This document shows positions 51,479-60,970 of a stretch of 64,000 nucleotides of DNA, piece by piece (position 1 is the stretch's first letter; each line of letters begins with the position of its first letter). The notes below the pieces were generated by a model, which was given only the letters and a program-made list of their open reading frames with translations, searched no databases and was not told where the DNA came from. This stretch comes from Chitinophaga vietnamensis. GTDB lineage: Bacteria > Bacteroidota > Bacteroidia > Chitinophagales > Chitinophagaceae. The DNA lies in the NCBI RefSeq assembly GCF_902167635.1, contig NZ_CABHMS010000007.1:310001-374000 (forward strand). Direction: 5' to 3'. Position numbers and translations under genes: made by a program.

Positions 51479-54070
51479 ATGAAACGATGCTACGCCATCA
51501 TTGCTGGTATTTTATTGTGGCAGGTTAGCGCCTTCGCACAGGCCCCTGCCGTTAAAGGACAGAACGGGGCAGTCAAACAAGACGCTAAGGGACAAGGTCC
51601 CAACATGCCGCAGATCGGCCACCTCTTTGGAAAATTACAGGACGCCAAAACCAATAAACCCATAGAATACGCCTCTGTGGCCTTGTTGCGCCAGCGCGAC
51701 TCCACCGTGGTTACCGGCATGCTCACCAAAGGCAATGGCGATTTCAGCCTGGAAAACCTGCCCTTCGGGCAATTCATCATCCGCGTGAACTTCATGGGAT
51801 ATGTGACCTTACAAAAGAAAGTGACCATCACGCCGCAAACCATAGAACAGGATCTTGGCAATATCAAGATGCAACCTAACGTGAAAATGCTGCAAAGCGT
51901 GGAGGTGACCGGGCAGAAAAGCGCCTTCACCATGGGCATCGATAAAAAGGTATTTAACGTAGACCGTAACCTCGTGAGCGTAGGCGGTACCGCCACAGAC
52001 GTGCTCAAGAGCGTGCCTTCTGTAAGCGTAGACCTGGACGGCAACGTCACCGTGCGCAATGCATCTCCCAACATCTTTGTAGATGGTAAACCTTCTACCC
52101 TCACCCTCGACCAGATACCCGCAGACGCGATCGAAAGTGTGGAACTGATCACCAACCCCTCCGCCAAATACGATGCAGAGGGCATGTCGGGCATCCTGAA
52201 TATTGTGCTGAAGAAAAACAAGAAAGCCGGCTTCAACGGCAATATACAAGCGGGTATTGGCACAGGCAACAAATACAATGGCGGCGGCAACATCGCGGTA
52301 CGACAGGGTAAAGTAAATGTGTTTGCCAGCTATAATATCAACGCCAATCAAACCTGGGGCGAAGGCACCACCACCCGCACCAACTACGGCGGTGTCAAAG
52401 GCTCCGCAGCCGATACCAATTTCCTCTTCCAGAACAGCAACAGCAAAAGCAAGCCCCTGTTCCAGTTTGGCCGTTTTGGTATCGACTATTATCTCGACAA
52501 CAGAAATACTTTATCTGTTTCACAAAATATTGTAGCGGGAGATTTTAAAACATCGGAAGACCTGCTCAGCACCTTCCAGGACAAAGATCATAACACTACC
52601 GGCCGCAACGACCGTCTCAACAACAGTAATTTCAATTTCCGGAACTATACCACTGCCTTGAGTTTCAAGCACACCTTCGCGAAACAGAACGAAGAGTGGA
52701 CCGCTGATGCCAACTACAACCGCAGCACCAACAGCCGCAACGGCGACTATATCACTCAAGCGCAAAACCCGCTGGGGCAGCCCATTGGACAGTCTGTACG
52801 GCAGAACAATACCACAGATGGTAACACTACTTTCATCACCCTGCAAACAGACTACACCGATCCCATCGGCAAAACCGGCAAGCTGGAACTCGGCGCCAAA
52901 GCCACTTTGCGCGACTATACCAGCCGCTACGACGTATATAATCAGGACACCCTCACCGGCGCCTTCCCGCATATCGATTCGCTCTCTACCAATTATAAAT
53001 ACAAAGAGCAGATCTATGCCGCCTATGTGAATTACTCCGATGCCATCGGCAATTTCGGCTACCAGCTAGGCCTGCGTGCAGAACAATACATTTACTCCGG
53101 GGAGAACCAGGGCATCACCTACAAACCCACGAAAGCCGTGCCTGGCCTGTTTCCCAGCCTCTTCCTTTCACAGAAGCTGCCGCACGACCAGGAGCTGCAA
53201 CTGAACTATTCACGCCGCGTAATGCGCCCGAACTTCTTTCAGCTGATCCCCTACCGCGACTACAGCGATCCGCAAAACCAGCGCGAAGGGAATCCTGACC
53301 TGAAACCGGAATACACCAACAGCATTGAGTTTTCCTATATGAAGAGCTGGAAAACCAGCAGCTTCCTCGGAAGCATCTATTTCAGGAATACCAATAACCT
53401 GATCTCTACCATCAGCACGCCGATCGGCAAGGATACGCTGCTTACGCAATACATCAATGCCAACAGGAATAATTCCTACGGCGCAGAGCTGACTTTCAAA
53501 AATCAGATCATCCCCGGCTGGGACCTCACTACCAATGTAAACCTTTACCAGACTGAGTTACAGGTGGTCAATAACGGTCAAAATTTTGATAACCGCGGCT
53601 TCAGCTGGATGGGTAAGATCAACTCGGAAACCAAGCTGCCAGCGAATTTCACTTTGCAGATCAATGCTACCTATCAGGCGCCCACTATCGCATTGCCTAA
53701 CAACGGAGGTGGTGGAGGCGGCGGTGGCCGTGGTGGTGGCGGAGGCGGCGGGATGATGATGATCCCCGCATCCGCACAAGGTACCATCAAAGGCTTCAGC
53801 ATGGTGGATGTAGCCATCCGGAAAGATTTCCTGAAGAACAAAGCCGCGTCTCTTACCCTGAGCCTGTCGGACATTTTCAATACCCGTCAGTATGAGCTGA
53901 ACCAGCTAACGCCGGCCTTTGACCAGGACTACATCCGCAAGCGCGAATCAAGAGTACTGAAACTCAATTTCAGTTACCGCTTCGGTAAATTCGATACCAA
54001 CCTCTTCAGGAAGAAAAAACAAAACAACAATAACGATACGCAAATGGGAGACCCTATGCAGAGTTTTTGA
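51479..54070 (+). CDS. Outer-membrane beta-barrel protein with carboxypeptidase-regulatory-like domain
   Basis: An 863-residue outer-membrane protein starting at ATG 51479; earlier codons overlap the promoter. After the signal peptide (to about AFAQ) a carboxypeptidase-regulatory-like domain (about 45-130) is followed by a plug-like part with FVDGKPSTLTLDQIPADAIE and YDAEGMSGILNIVLKKNKKA. The rest is an OMP_b-brl_3-type barrel. An unusual poly-Gly stretch lies near residues 743-758 (eight Gly, Arg, seven Gly, then Met-Met-Met), probably a surface loop. A paralogue follows downstream. Ligand unknown. Confidence 0.9.
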   Translation: MKRCYAIIAGILLWQVSAFAQAPAVKGQNGAVKQDAKGQGPNMPQIGHLFGKLQDAKTNKPIEYASVALLRQRDSTVVTGMLTKGNGDFSLENLPFGQFIIRVNFMGYVTLQKKVTITPQTIEQDLGNIKMQPNVKMLQSVEVTGQKSAFTMGIDKKVFNVDRNLVSVGGTATDVLKSVPSVSVDLDGNVTVRNASPNIFVDGKPSTLTLDQIPADAIESVELITNPSAKYDAEGMSGILNIVLKKNKKAGFNGNIQAGIGTGNKYNGGGNIAVRQGKVNVFASYNINANQTWGEGTTTRTNYGGVKGSAADTNFLFQNSNSKSKPLFQFGRFGIDYYLDNRNTLSVSQNIVAGDFKTSEDLLSTFQDKDHNTTGRNDRLNNSNFNFRNYTTALSFKHTFAKQNEEWTADANYNRSTNSRNGDYITQAQNPLGQPIGQSVRQNNTTDGNTTFITLQTDYTDPIGKTGKLELGAKATLRDYTSRYDVYNQDTLTGAFPHIDSLSTNYKYKEQIYAAYVNYSDAIGNFGYQLGLRAEQYIYSGENQGITYKPTKAVPGLFPSLFLSQKLPHDQELQLNYSRRVMRPNFFQLIPYRDYSDPQNQREGNPDLKPEYTNSIEFSYMKSWKTSSFLGSIYFRNTNNLISTISTPIGKDTLLTQYINANRNNSYGAELTFKNQIIPGWDLTTNVNLYQTELQVVNNGQNFDNRGFSWMGKINSETKLPANFTLQINATYQAPTIALPNNGGGGGGGGRGGGGGGGMMMIPASAQGTIKGFSMVDVAIRKDFLKNKAASLTLSLSDIFNTRQYELNQLTPAFDQDYIRKRESRVLKLNFSYRFGKFDTNLFRKKKQNNNNDTQMGDPMQSF

Positions 54071-54244
54071 TTGATAGATAAGTAAAGATGGTGAATGCAA
54101 GACCACAAGCCGGCAGCCAGCGTTTCCACGCCCTGCCGGCTTTCTTTATCTTATCTACCACTCATCACAAATCGATACTTTTTAAAAATGTGAAAAGTAC
54201 TTTTATCCCGGATCAGACATTTATTATTTTCCTTTTTACTACGC

Positions 54245-56719
54245 ATGCGACATTACCATTTGTTGTTGGGGTTGCTGTTTGTTACCGTGTATAACGTCAA
54301 CGCACAAACGCAGAGTTCAGGGTCATTCAAAGTAACGGGCAAAGTGGTGGATGCCGCCACCAGCAAGCCGGTGGAATATGCTTCTGCCGTATTACTGAAA
54401 CAAACCGATTCCTCGCTGGTATCGGGGATGTACACCACTAATGCCGGCGGCTTCAGCTTCGCCAATATCACACCGGGCATCTATGTGATACGTGTCACCT
54501 TTATGGGATATGATAAACTGGAGAAGGCTGTCCGTGTAGTGGAAGGCAAGCCCACCTATGCCGGCACCCTGCGGCTGCAGCCCGCCGGCAAGATATTGCA
54601 TGCCGTAGAGATCAAAGCAGAGAAGCCCGCCTTCTCCATGCAGATAGACCGCCAAGTATTCGATGCCGGCAGTATGATCAATGCAGAAGGAGGCACGGGA
54701 ACGGATATACTGAAAAACATCCCCAGCGTGGATGTAGATATTGATGACAACGTAACGCTGCGCGGCAAAAGCGTCACCATCTATGTTGATGGCAAGCCCT
54801 CTCCTTTCGGCGATGCCAAAACAGCCCTGCAAATGATACCCGCCGAAAGCATCGACCGGGTGGAGGTGATCAACAATCCTTCCGCCAAATTCGAAGCCCA
54901 GGGCGGCGGCGGCATTATCAATATCGTATTGAAGAAAGACAAAGCCATCGGGTATAATGTGATGTTCAACGCCGGCGCCGCCACCCGCGGCCAGCTCAAT
55001 GGCAGCGCCAACGCCAGTTTGCGCCTGCGCCGCTTCAACTTCTTCGGTAACTACAATGGCCGGTATGAAGGTATCAATGGCAGCGGCATCAGCTCCCGCC
55101 ACAACCTCGTGGCGGATAGTAGCAACACCGCCTATTTCCTGCAAGACAGCCACAACGAAAACCGCAACTACAACAATGGCGGGCGCTTTGGCTTCGACTT
55201 CTTCATGGATGATCATAACACCTTCACCATCGCCGAAGGCCTCAACTATAACAACAACCGGAACGAAGAACATATCTTCCTCGATTATCTCGACAATAAC
55301 CGCATACAGCTGCGCAATGGCAACCGTGATAACAACAGCCGCAATAACAGCAATAACAACAATACCAGCCTGAGTTACAAGCATACGTTCAAGAAACCGA
55401 ACCAGGAGCTCACAGCCTATGCCAGCTACAGCGGCAACCAGAGCCGCTCCGGCAGCGAGTATGAAACACGGTACTTCAAACCCGGCCTGGATACGCTCGA
55501 CCGCGCCTCCTCACAGCACAACAACGGCATCAACAATAACCGCTTCTGGAACCTGCAATCCGATTACACCTCGCCAATAGGCGCCAAAGGCAAGCTGGAA
55601 GCCGGTATGAAGGCTACCATACGGGATATCGGTAACGACTATACGGCCTTGCTCTTCAATAAAGACAGCAGCGCTTATATCAAAAGCCCTTCGCTGTCGA
55701 ATGAATATAAGTATGAAGAAGATATCTATGGCGCCTATGTGAATTTCGCCAATGCCATCGGCAATCTCGGCTACCAGGCTGGCGTAAGGGCGGAACAGTC
55801 TTATCTCAAAGGCTATTCCTTCACCCAGCAGAAGGCGGTCAACAACCGCTTCTTTAATCTCTTCCCCAGCATCTTCCTGAAATATAATATGCCGAAGAAC
55901 CAGAACCAGAGCCTGGTGTTCAACTACTCCATGCGGATAGACCGGCCCAATTTCGATCAGCTCCTGCCCTACATCAACAACGCCGATCCGCAAAATATCC
56001 GGACCGGTAACCCGGATCTGAAATCGGCCCTCACGCATAAAGTGGAGATGAACTATTCCGTATATTATCCTTCTTCCAACAATTACCTGAGCGGCGGCGT
56101 ATACTATGCGCAAACCAACGACTATATCGACCGTTTCAGCACACTGGATACCACTACGGGCGTCACCACCACCAAACCCATGAACCTGGCCACTTTGCGG
56201 AATACTGGCGCTAACCTGTCGTACAGTATCAATTTCACGAAATGGTGGAAAGCCTCCGCCAACCTGAATGCAGAGTATAACCAGATTAGTGGTCCGGTAG
56301 TAAATATCGATAACGTCACTTATGGCATCAATGCCAATACGCAGTTCCGCTTGCCAGCGAAATTCAGCATCGAGCTGAGTGGTCATTACCGTTCGCCGCG
56401 CATCCAGCCGCAAGGCACCTTCAAAGCCATGAACGGCATCGACTTCGGCATCCGCAAGGAAATGCTCAAGACCAAGGCATTAGTAATAGCCCTGAATATC
56501 TCCGACCTGCTCAATACCCAGCAGTACAGCTCTCACTACGAAACTTCCACCTTCATACAGGACTATGACCGGAAACGCACCACCCGCTTCATTCGCGTCA
56601 ACATCCGGTACAGATTCGGCAAAATGGACCCGAACATGTTCCGCAAGAAAAAACAACAACAGGAAGAAGAAGAGAAACCACAGGAAGAGGCGCCACATCC
56701 GGAGAAGGGAAGACTATAA
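54245..56719 (+). CDS. Outer-membrane beta-barrel protein (paralogue)
   Basis: An 824-residue paralogue of the preceding gene with the same order: signal peptide, carboxypeptidase-regulatory-like domain (about 25-105), plug-like region (YVDGKPSPFGDAKTALQMIP, FEAQGGGGIINIVLKKDKA), and barrel. A run of Asn-rich sequence (RDNNSRNNSNNNNTSLS) near residue 365 and a highly charged C-terminus (KKKQQQEEEEKPQEE) differ from the paralogue. The charged tail after the last strand may be periplasmic. The two genes are separated by 174 bases, and their expression may be separate. Its stop codon touches a 45-bp-arm hairpin. Confidence 0.9.
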   Translation: MRHYHLLLGLLFVTVYNVNAQTQSSGSFKVTGKVVDAATSKPVEYASAVLLKQTDSSLVSGMYTTNAGGFSFANITPGIYVIRVTFMGYDKLEKAVRVVEGKPTYAGTLRLQPAGKILHAVEIKAEKPAFSMQIDRQVFDAGSMINAEGGTGTDILKNIPSVDVDIDDNVTLRGKSVTIYVDGKPSPFGDAKTALQMIPAESIDRVEVINNPSAKFEAQGGGGIINIVLKKDKAIGYNVMFNAGAATRGQLNGSANASLRLRRFNFFGNYNGRYEGINGSGISSRHNLVADSSNTAYFLQDSHNENRNYNNGGRFGFDFFMDDHNTFTIAEGLNYNNNRNEEHIFLDYLDNNRIQLRNGNRDNNSRNNSNNNNTSLSYKHTFKKPNQELTAYASYSGNQSRSGSEYETRYFKPGLDTLDRASSQHNNGINNNRFWNLQSDYTSPIGAKGKLEAGMKATIRDIGNDYTALLFNKDSSAYIKSPSLSNEYKYEEDIYGAYVNFANAIGNLGYQAGVRAEQSYLKGYSFTQQKAVNNRFFNLFPSIFLKYNMPKNQNQSLVFNYSMRIDRPNFDQLLPYINNADPQNIRTGNPDLKSALTHKVEMNYSVYYPSSNNYLSGGVYYAQTNDYIDRFSTLDTTTGVTTTKPMNLATLRNTGANLSYSINFTKWWKASANLNAEYNQISGPVVNIDNVTYGINANTQFRLPAKFSIELSGHYRSPRIQPQGTFKAMNGIDFGIRKEMLKTKALVIALNISDLLNTQQYSSHYETSTFIQDYDRKRTTRFIRVNIRYRFGKMDPNMFRKKKQQQEEEEKPQEEAPHPEKGRL

Positions 56720-56817
56720 ATATTTAGGGATTTTTTGATTTAGGGATTTTTTGATTTGAGGGGACCTGAAATTCCCCTCAAATCAAGAAATCCCTAAATC
56801 AAAAAATCCCTAAATAT
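56720..56817. terminator. Long hairpin, 45-bp arms
   Basis: Arms 56720-56764 and 56773-56817 pair with a single G-T pair and an 8-base loop. The left arm begins on the base after the TAA of the barrel gene. The right arm ends three bases before the pcm stop codon. The arms consist of two repeats of TTTAGGGATTTTTTGA, so it is a folded tandem repeat. Confidence 0.9.
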
Positions 56818-56820
56818 CCT

Positions 56821-57474
56821 TTATTTTTTCCCGGCCAGCATTGGCACAAAGGAGAAGTTGTCGAAGAGTTCCTGTTCGGTTTCGGTATCGCTCACTTTGG
56901 TGATGCGGAGCATGCGTTGTATTTCCTGGCCACCAACGGGGATCACCATTTTACCGCCTATCTTGAGCTGCTGTAGCAGCTTTTCAGGGATATGCGGAGC
57001 GGCGGCGGTAACCAGTATTTTGTCGAATGGCGCGTAGGAAGGTAGTCCTTCGTAGCCATCGCCGTAGAAGAAGCGGAGGTTGGGGTATTTGGATTTGAAC
57101 TGGAATTGTTTCACCTGGTCGAACAGCCGCTTTTGCCGCTCGATGGTGAGCACATTGGCTTTCAGTTCGGCCAGTACGCAAGCCTGATAGGCGCTGCCGG
57201 TGCCTATTTCCAGCACTTTCTCGTAAGGCTTCACTTCCAGGAGCTGCGTTTGATAGGCCACGGTATATGGCTGTGAAATCGTTTGTCCTTCACCGATAGG
57301 AAAGGCACGGTCGTCATAGGCTATGCTTTCAAAAGCCGTATCAAGAAAAAAGTGCCGGGGAATATTATTGATAGCCGCCAGTACGTTTTCGTCTGTGATG
57401 CCTTTCTGACGGATACTATCAACCAGTTGTTTGCGTAATCCTTTTTGTTTATAAGTATCTTCATACCGCCTCAT
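56821..57474 (-). CDS. pcm: Protein-L-isoaspartate O-methyltransferase
   Basis: A 217-residue SAM-dependent enzyme that methylates isoaspartyl residues in damaged proteins and starts their repair. The SAM motif is VLEIGTGSAYQACVLAEL. Family features IGEGQTISQPYTVAYQTQLL precede it, and ILVTAAAPHIPEKLLQQLK and MVIPVG follow. The length is normal. The gene is divergent from the phosphoglucomutase gene, with 115 bases between starts, and convergent with the barrel gene. Confidence 0.95.
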   Translation of the reverse strand: MRRYEDTYKQKGLRKQLVDSIRQKGITDENVLAAINNIPRHFFLDTAFESIAYDDRAFPIGEGQTISQPYTVAYQTQLLEVKPYEKVLEIGTGSAYQACVLAELKANVLTIERQKRLFDQVKQFQFKSKYPNLRFFYGDGYEGLPSYAPFDKILVTAAAPHIPEKLLQQLKIGGKMVIPVGGQEIQRMLRITKVSDTETEQELFDNFSFVPMLAGKK

Positions 57475-57589
57475 GCCGCAAAATTAACCAATACCAGCGA
57501 TTTTCCGATTTTGAATTTCCCACATTGGTTTTTTTATTTTTACTTTACAATCCGTTTTGGCCCACCTGGCTCATCAAAACATGTAAATT

Positions 57590-59314
57590 ATGGATATCAA
57601 TATTCAAAACAAAGTAGCGCAATGGCTCAATGGCAACTACGATGCTGACACCGTTGCTACCCTGAAGAAAATGCAGGCGGAAAACCCTGAAGAGCTGACA
57701 GATGCATTTTACCGCAACCTCGAATTTGGCACTGGTGGCCTCCGCGGCGTGATGGGCGTAGGTACCAACCGTATGAACAAATATACCGTAGGGATGGCTA
57801 CCCAAGGCTTTGCCAACTATCTGAAAGAGAGCTTTAAGGGCGAGATCAAAGTAGCGCTGGCACACGACAGCCGCAACAATTCCCGTTTCTTTGCCGAAAC
57901 AGCCGCGAACGTTTTTGCGGCCAACGGTATCAAGGTATTTCTGTTCGAAAGCCTGCGGCCCACGCCAGAGCTGTCTTTCACCATCCGCCACCTCCAATGC
58001 CAGGGCGGCGTGGTACTCACCGCCTCCCACAACCCGAAAGAATATAACGGCTACAAAGCCTACTGGAATGATGGCGCACAGCTGGTGCCCCCGCACGATA
58101 AAAACGTGATCCGCGAAGTGGAAAAGATCGCCTCCCCCGACGAAGTGAAATGGACCGGCGGCGAAGCCAATATCACCATCATCGGTAAAGATGTAGATGA
58201 AGCCTACCTGCAGGAACTGCAAAGCCTCTCCATCAACCCCGATATCAACAAACAACAGCACGATCTTAAAATAGTATATACGCCCATCCACGGTACCGGC
58301 ATCACCATGGTACCAGAGATACTGAAACGCTATGGCTTCACCAATGTGAACATCGTAGCCGAGCAAGCCACGCCGGATGGCAACTTCCCAACCGTCGTAT
58401 ATCCAAACCCGGAAGAAGCAGAAGCCATGAGCCTCGGCCTCAAAAAGGCCAAAGAGCTGGATGCTGATATCCTGCTGGGCACCGACCCCGACTCAGATCG
58501 TGTAGGCATTGCCGTTAAAGACCTGAAAGGTGAATGGATACTGCTCAACGGCAACCAAACCGCTGCCCTGCTCTTCAACTACATCATCGAAGGCCGCAAG
58601 GAAAAAGGCCTGGCCAAACCGGAAGACTATGTTTGTAAAACAGTAGTGACCTCTGACCTCATCGATGTATTCGCCGCTAAAAATAATATCCGTTGCTACA
58701 ATGTGCTCACCGGCTTCAAATGGATCGCTGACCTGATCCACCGCAAAGAGCCACAGGAGCGGTTTATCTGCGGTGGCGAAGAATCTTATGGTTATATGAT
58801 CGGCCGTAATGTGCGCGACAAAGACGCTGTGTCTTCCGTAGCCATGATCTGCGAAATGGCCGCTGTAGCCCGCAGCCAGGGTAAATCACTGTATGAACAA
58901 CTGATCAATATCTACCTGAAATACGGTTACTATAAAGAACAGCTGATCTCTATTACCAAAAAAGGCATGAAGGGCGCCGAAGAGATTGCAGACATGATGC
59001 GTGGCTACCGCGAGAATCCACCCGCCACCATCAACGGCTCCGCAGTGATAACCCTTTTCGATTACCAGCTGCAACAGGTGAAAGATATCAAAACCGGCGA
59101 AATGAAGGCAATCGATCTGCCTAAATCCAATGTGTTGCAATTTTTGCTCGCCGACGGCAGTAAAATATCTGCACGCCCTTCCGGCACCGAACCAAAAATT
59201 AAATTCTATTTCAGCGTGAATGCGCCACTGGACAGCGTTTCTAACTTCGACAAAGTAACTGCCGAACTGGAACAAAAGATCAATGGCATTATTTCAGACC
59301 TGAAACTGAAATAA
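57590..59314 (+). CDS. Phosphoglucomutase/phosphomannomutase
   Basis: A 574-residue alpha-D-phosphohexomutase that interconverts sugar 1- and 6-phosphates. The phosphoserine loop TASHNPKEYNGYK holds Ser146. The magnesium loop is GTDPDSDRVG, the sugar-binding loop CGGEESYGYMIG, and the phosphate-binding loop RPSGTEPKIKFYF. The length of about 575 fits the PGM2-like subgroup, so glucose or ribose phosphate may be the substrate. It is a single-gene unit with a terminator. Confidence 0.93.
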   Translation: MDINIQNKVAQWLNGNYDADTVATLKKMQAENPEELTDAFYRNLEFGTGGLRGVMGVGTNRMNKYTVGMATQGFANYLKESFKGEIKVALAHDSRNNSRFFAETAANVFAANGIKVFLFESLRPTPELSFTIRHLQCQGGVVLTASHNPKEYNGYKAYWNDGAQLVPPHDKNVIREVEKIASPDEVKWTGGEANITIIGKDVDEAYLQELQSLSINPDINKQQHDLKIVYTPIHGTGITMVPEILKRYGFTNVNIVAEQATPDGNFPTVVYPNPEEAEAMSLGLKKAKELDADILLGTDPDSDRVGIAVKDLKGEWILLNGNQTAALLFNYIIEGRKEKGLAKPEDYVCKTVVTSDLIDVFAAKNNIRCYNVLTGFKWIADLIHRKEPQERFICGGEESYGYMIGRNVRDKDAVSSVAMICEMAAVARSQGKSLYEQLINIYLKYGYYKEQLISITKKGMKGAEEIADMMRGYRENPPATINGSAVITLFDYQLQQVKDIKTGEMKAIDLPKSNVLQFLLADGSKISARPSGTEPKIKFYFSVNAPLDSVSNFDKVTAELEQKINGIISDLKLK

Positions 59315-59321
59315 TATAATT

Positions 59322-59355
59322 AAAGCTGATGGCTCATCAGGGCCATCAGCTTTTT
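59322..59355 (+). terminator. Phosphoglucomutase terminator
   Basis: AAAGCTGATGGC (59322-59333) pairs with GCCATCAGCTTT (59342-59353), followed by TT. It lies just before the next start. Confidence 0.85.
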
Positions 59356-59360
59356 CTCTC

Positions 59361-60296
59361 ATGAAGCGCCTACTTTTTATACCTCTTCTGCTACTGCTAT
59401 GCACCACCCATGCACAACAGCGGACACCTTTTTTTTCGTTACCCGATACCACTATTAAATCACGCATATGGATATTGAGCGGCGTAACCGCCGCCCTGTA
59501 TGGCAGCAGCCTCGTAGCGCTCAATTCAGCCTGGTACAAAGACTATCCCCGTAGCTCGTTTCATTTTTTCAATGATATGAATGAATGGAAACAGATGGAC
59601 AAGTTCGGGCATATTTTCAGCGCGTACTTCATTGGTAAATACAGCCGCGAAATGTGGCGCTGGTCGGGGCTCCCGCGCAAACAACAAATATGGATCGGCG
59701 GCCTGAGCGGCCTCGCCTATCAATCCGTCATTGAAATACTCGACGGCTATTCCGCCGAATGGGGCTTCTCCTGGGGCGATATGGGCGCCAACGCCATCGG
59801 CTCCGGCCTGCTCATCAGCCAGGAACTCGCCTGGAATGAACAACGCATCCAGATCAAGTTTTCTTCTTTTCCGAAAAGCTATGATGATCCCGTGCTCAAA
59901 AGCAAGACAGACCAGCTTTTCGGCACCAACATCTTCGAACGCACGCTTAAAGATTACAATGCACAAACCTATTGGCTGTCTGTAAATCTATACTCCTTCG
60001 CCAAACAAAGCCATCTTCCGAAATGGCTCAACATCGCCGTGGGATATGGCGCCGACAACATGTTCGGCGGCACCGGCAACAGCTGGACCGACAACAAAGG
60101 CATCGTATATGATTACAGCCACATCCCGCGCATACGGCAGTTCTACCTCTCGCCGGATGTGGACTTCACCAAAATACCCACGCGCAGAAAAGGCGTGAGA
60201 GTGATATTCCAGCTGCTGAACATGCTGAAATTCCCCGCGCCCACACTGGAAATCAATTCCAGGGGCAACGTGAAACTACACGCGATACATTTTTAA
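59361..60296 (+). CDS. DUF2279 family protein
   Basis: A 311-residue exported protein with a signal peptide ending near THAQ. The DUF2279 region (about 40-150) shows MDKFGHIFSAYFIGKYSREMWRWSG, split here as MDKFGHIFSAYF and SREMWRW, and EILDGYSAEWGFSWGDMGAN, with conserved His and Asp/Glu. The family includes YfiM-like envelope proteins of unknown role. The C-terminal half has beta-rich sequence (FYLSPDVDF, LEINSRGNVKLH) and may form a small barrel. It lies between a terminator and a convergent phosphoribosyltransferase. Confidence 0.88.
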   Translation: MKRLLFIPLLLLLCTTHAQQRTPFFSLPDTTIKSRIWILSGVTAALYGSSLVALNSAWYKDYPRSSFHFFNDMNEWKQMDKFGHIFSAYFIGKYSREMWRWSGLPRKQQIWIGGLSGLAYQSVIEILDGYSAEWGFSWGDMGANAIGSGLLISQELAWNEQRIQIKFSSFPKSYDDPVLKSKTDQLFGTNIFERTLKDYNAQTYWLSVNLYSFAKQSHLPKWLNIAVGYGADNMFGGTGNSWTDNKGIVYDYSHIPRIRQFYLSPDVDFTKIPTRRKGVRVIFQLLNMLKFPAPTLEINSRGNVKLHAIHF

Positions 60297-60299
60297 AGA

Positions 60300-60791
60300 T
60301 TATTGAAGATAAGCGGAGATGATCTCCTCGCCTTCCATCTCCACCATCACCATATCCTGTAAGGTGGTAGACAGCGAGAAGCCAACGAAATCAACTGATA
60401 AAGGGAAAGATTTATGCTTGCGATCCACCAATACGGCGGTTTGTATTTTGGCTGGAAGATAGGCCAGCAGCGGCTTCAGGGCATATAACATGGTGCGGCC
60501 TGAATTGGCTACATCATCAATCACCACAACCACCTTGCCATTGAAATCGATCTGTTCAGACACCGTTACTTCACCCGGCTTTTGTTTGTCGAGCCGCAAT
60601 TCGATGATCTTCATTTTCAAAGGAGAGATCTGTTGCAGGATCGCTGCAATTTTATGCGCTATGATCACTCCCCTGTCCCAGATACCGGCCAGTATGATCT
60701 CTTCGCCATCGCTGTTATGCTCATATATCTCATAGGCGATCCGCTCTAATTTCTTACCGATGCTATCTTTTGTGAGAATGATATTTTTCAT
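60300..60791 (-). CDS. Phosphoribosyltransferase family protein
   Basis: A 163-residue type I phosphoribosyltransferase. The PRPP-binding motif VVVVIDDVANSGRTML (87-102) is clear. A PyrR-like layout (ELRLDKQKPGEVTVSEQIDF) precedes it. It could act on uracil or a purine base; the sequence does not decide. It is convergent with DUF2279, with 3 bases between stops, and divergent from the Fe-S redox genes. Confidence 0.9.
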   Translation of the reverse strand: MKNIILTKDSIGKKLERIAYEIYEHNSDGEEIILAGIWDRGVIIAHKIAAILQQISPLKMKIIELRLDKQKPGEVTVSEQIDFNGKVVVVIDDVANSGRTMLYALKPLLAYLPAKIQTAVLVDRKHKSFPLSVDFVGFSLSTTLQDMVMVEMEGEEIISAYLQ

Positions 60792-60811
60792 GCGTCAAAA
60801 ATAAGGCTTTA

Positions 60812-60916
60812 AATTTTTTGATTTTCGGATTTATTGATTTTCGGATTTATTTTTTTCAAGGCTATGCCAGTGCTGTGGGAAAATCTCAAAGAAACAAATT
60901 CGAAAATCAAAAAATT
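60812..60916. repeat. Decayed AT-rich inverted repeat in divergent promoter region
   Basis: AATTTTTTGATTTTCG (60812-60827) and CGAAAATCAAAAAATT (60901-60916) are exact 16-bp complements 73 bases apart. The sequence between carries further GATTTTCGGATTTA copies. It resembles the hairpin family at 27897-27993 but lies between divergent genes. Confidence 0.7.
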
Positions 60917-60970
60917 CGAAAATTTCGAAATAAAACAAATACGCTAAATTAGGGAGTCAAATCTGAATTC

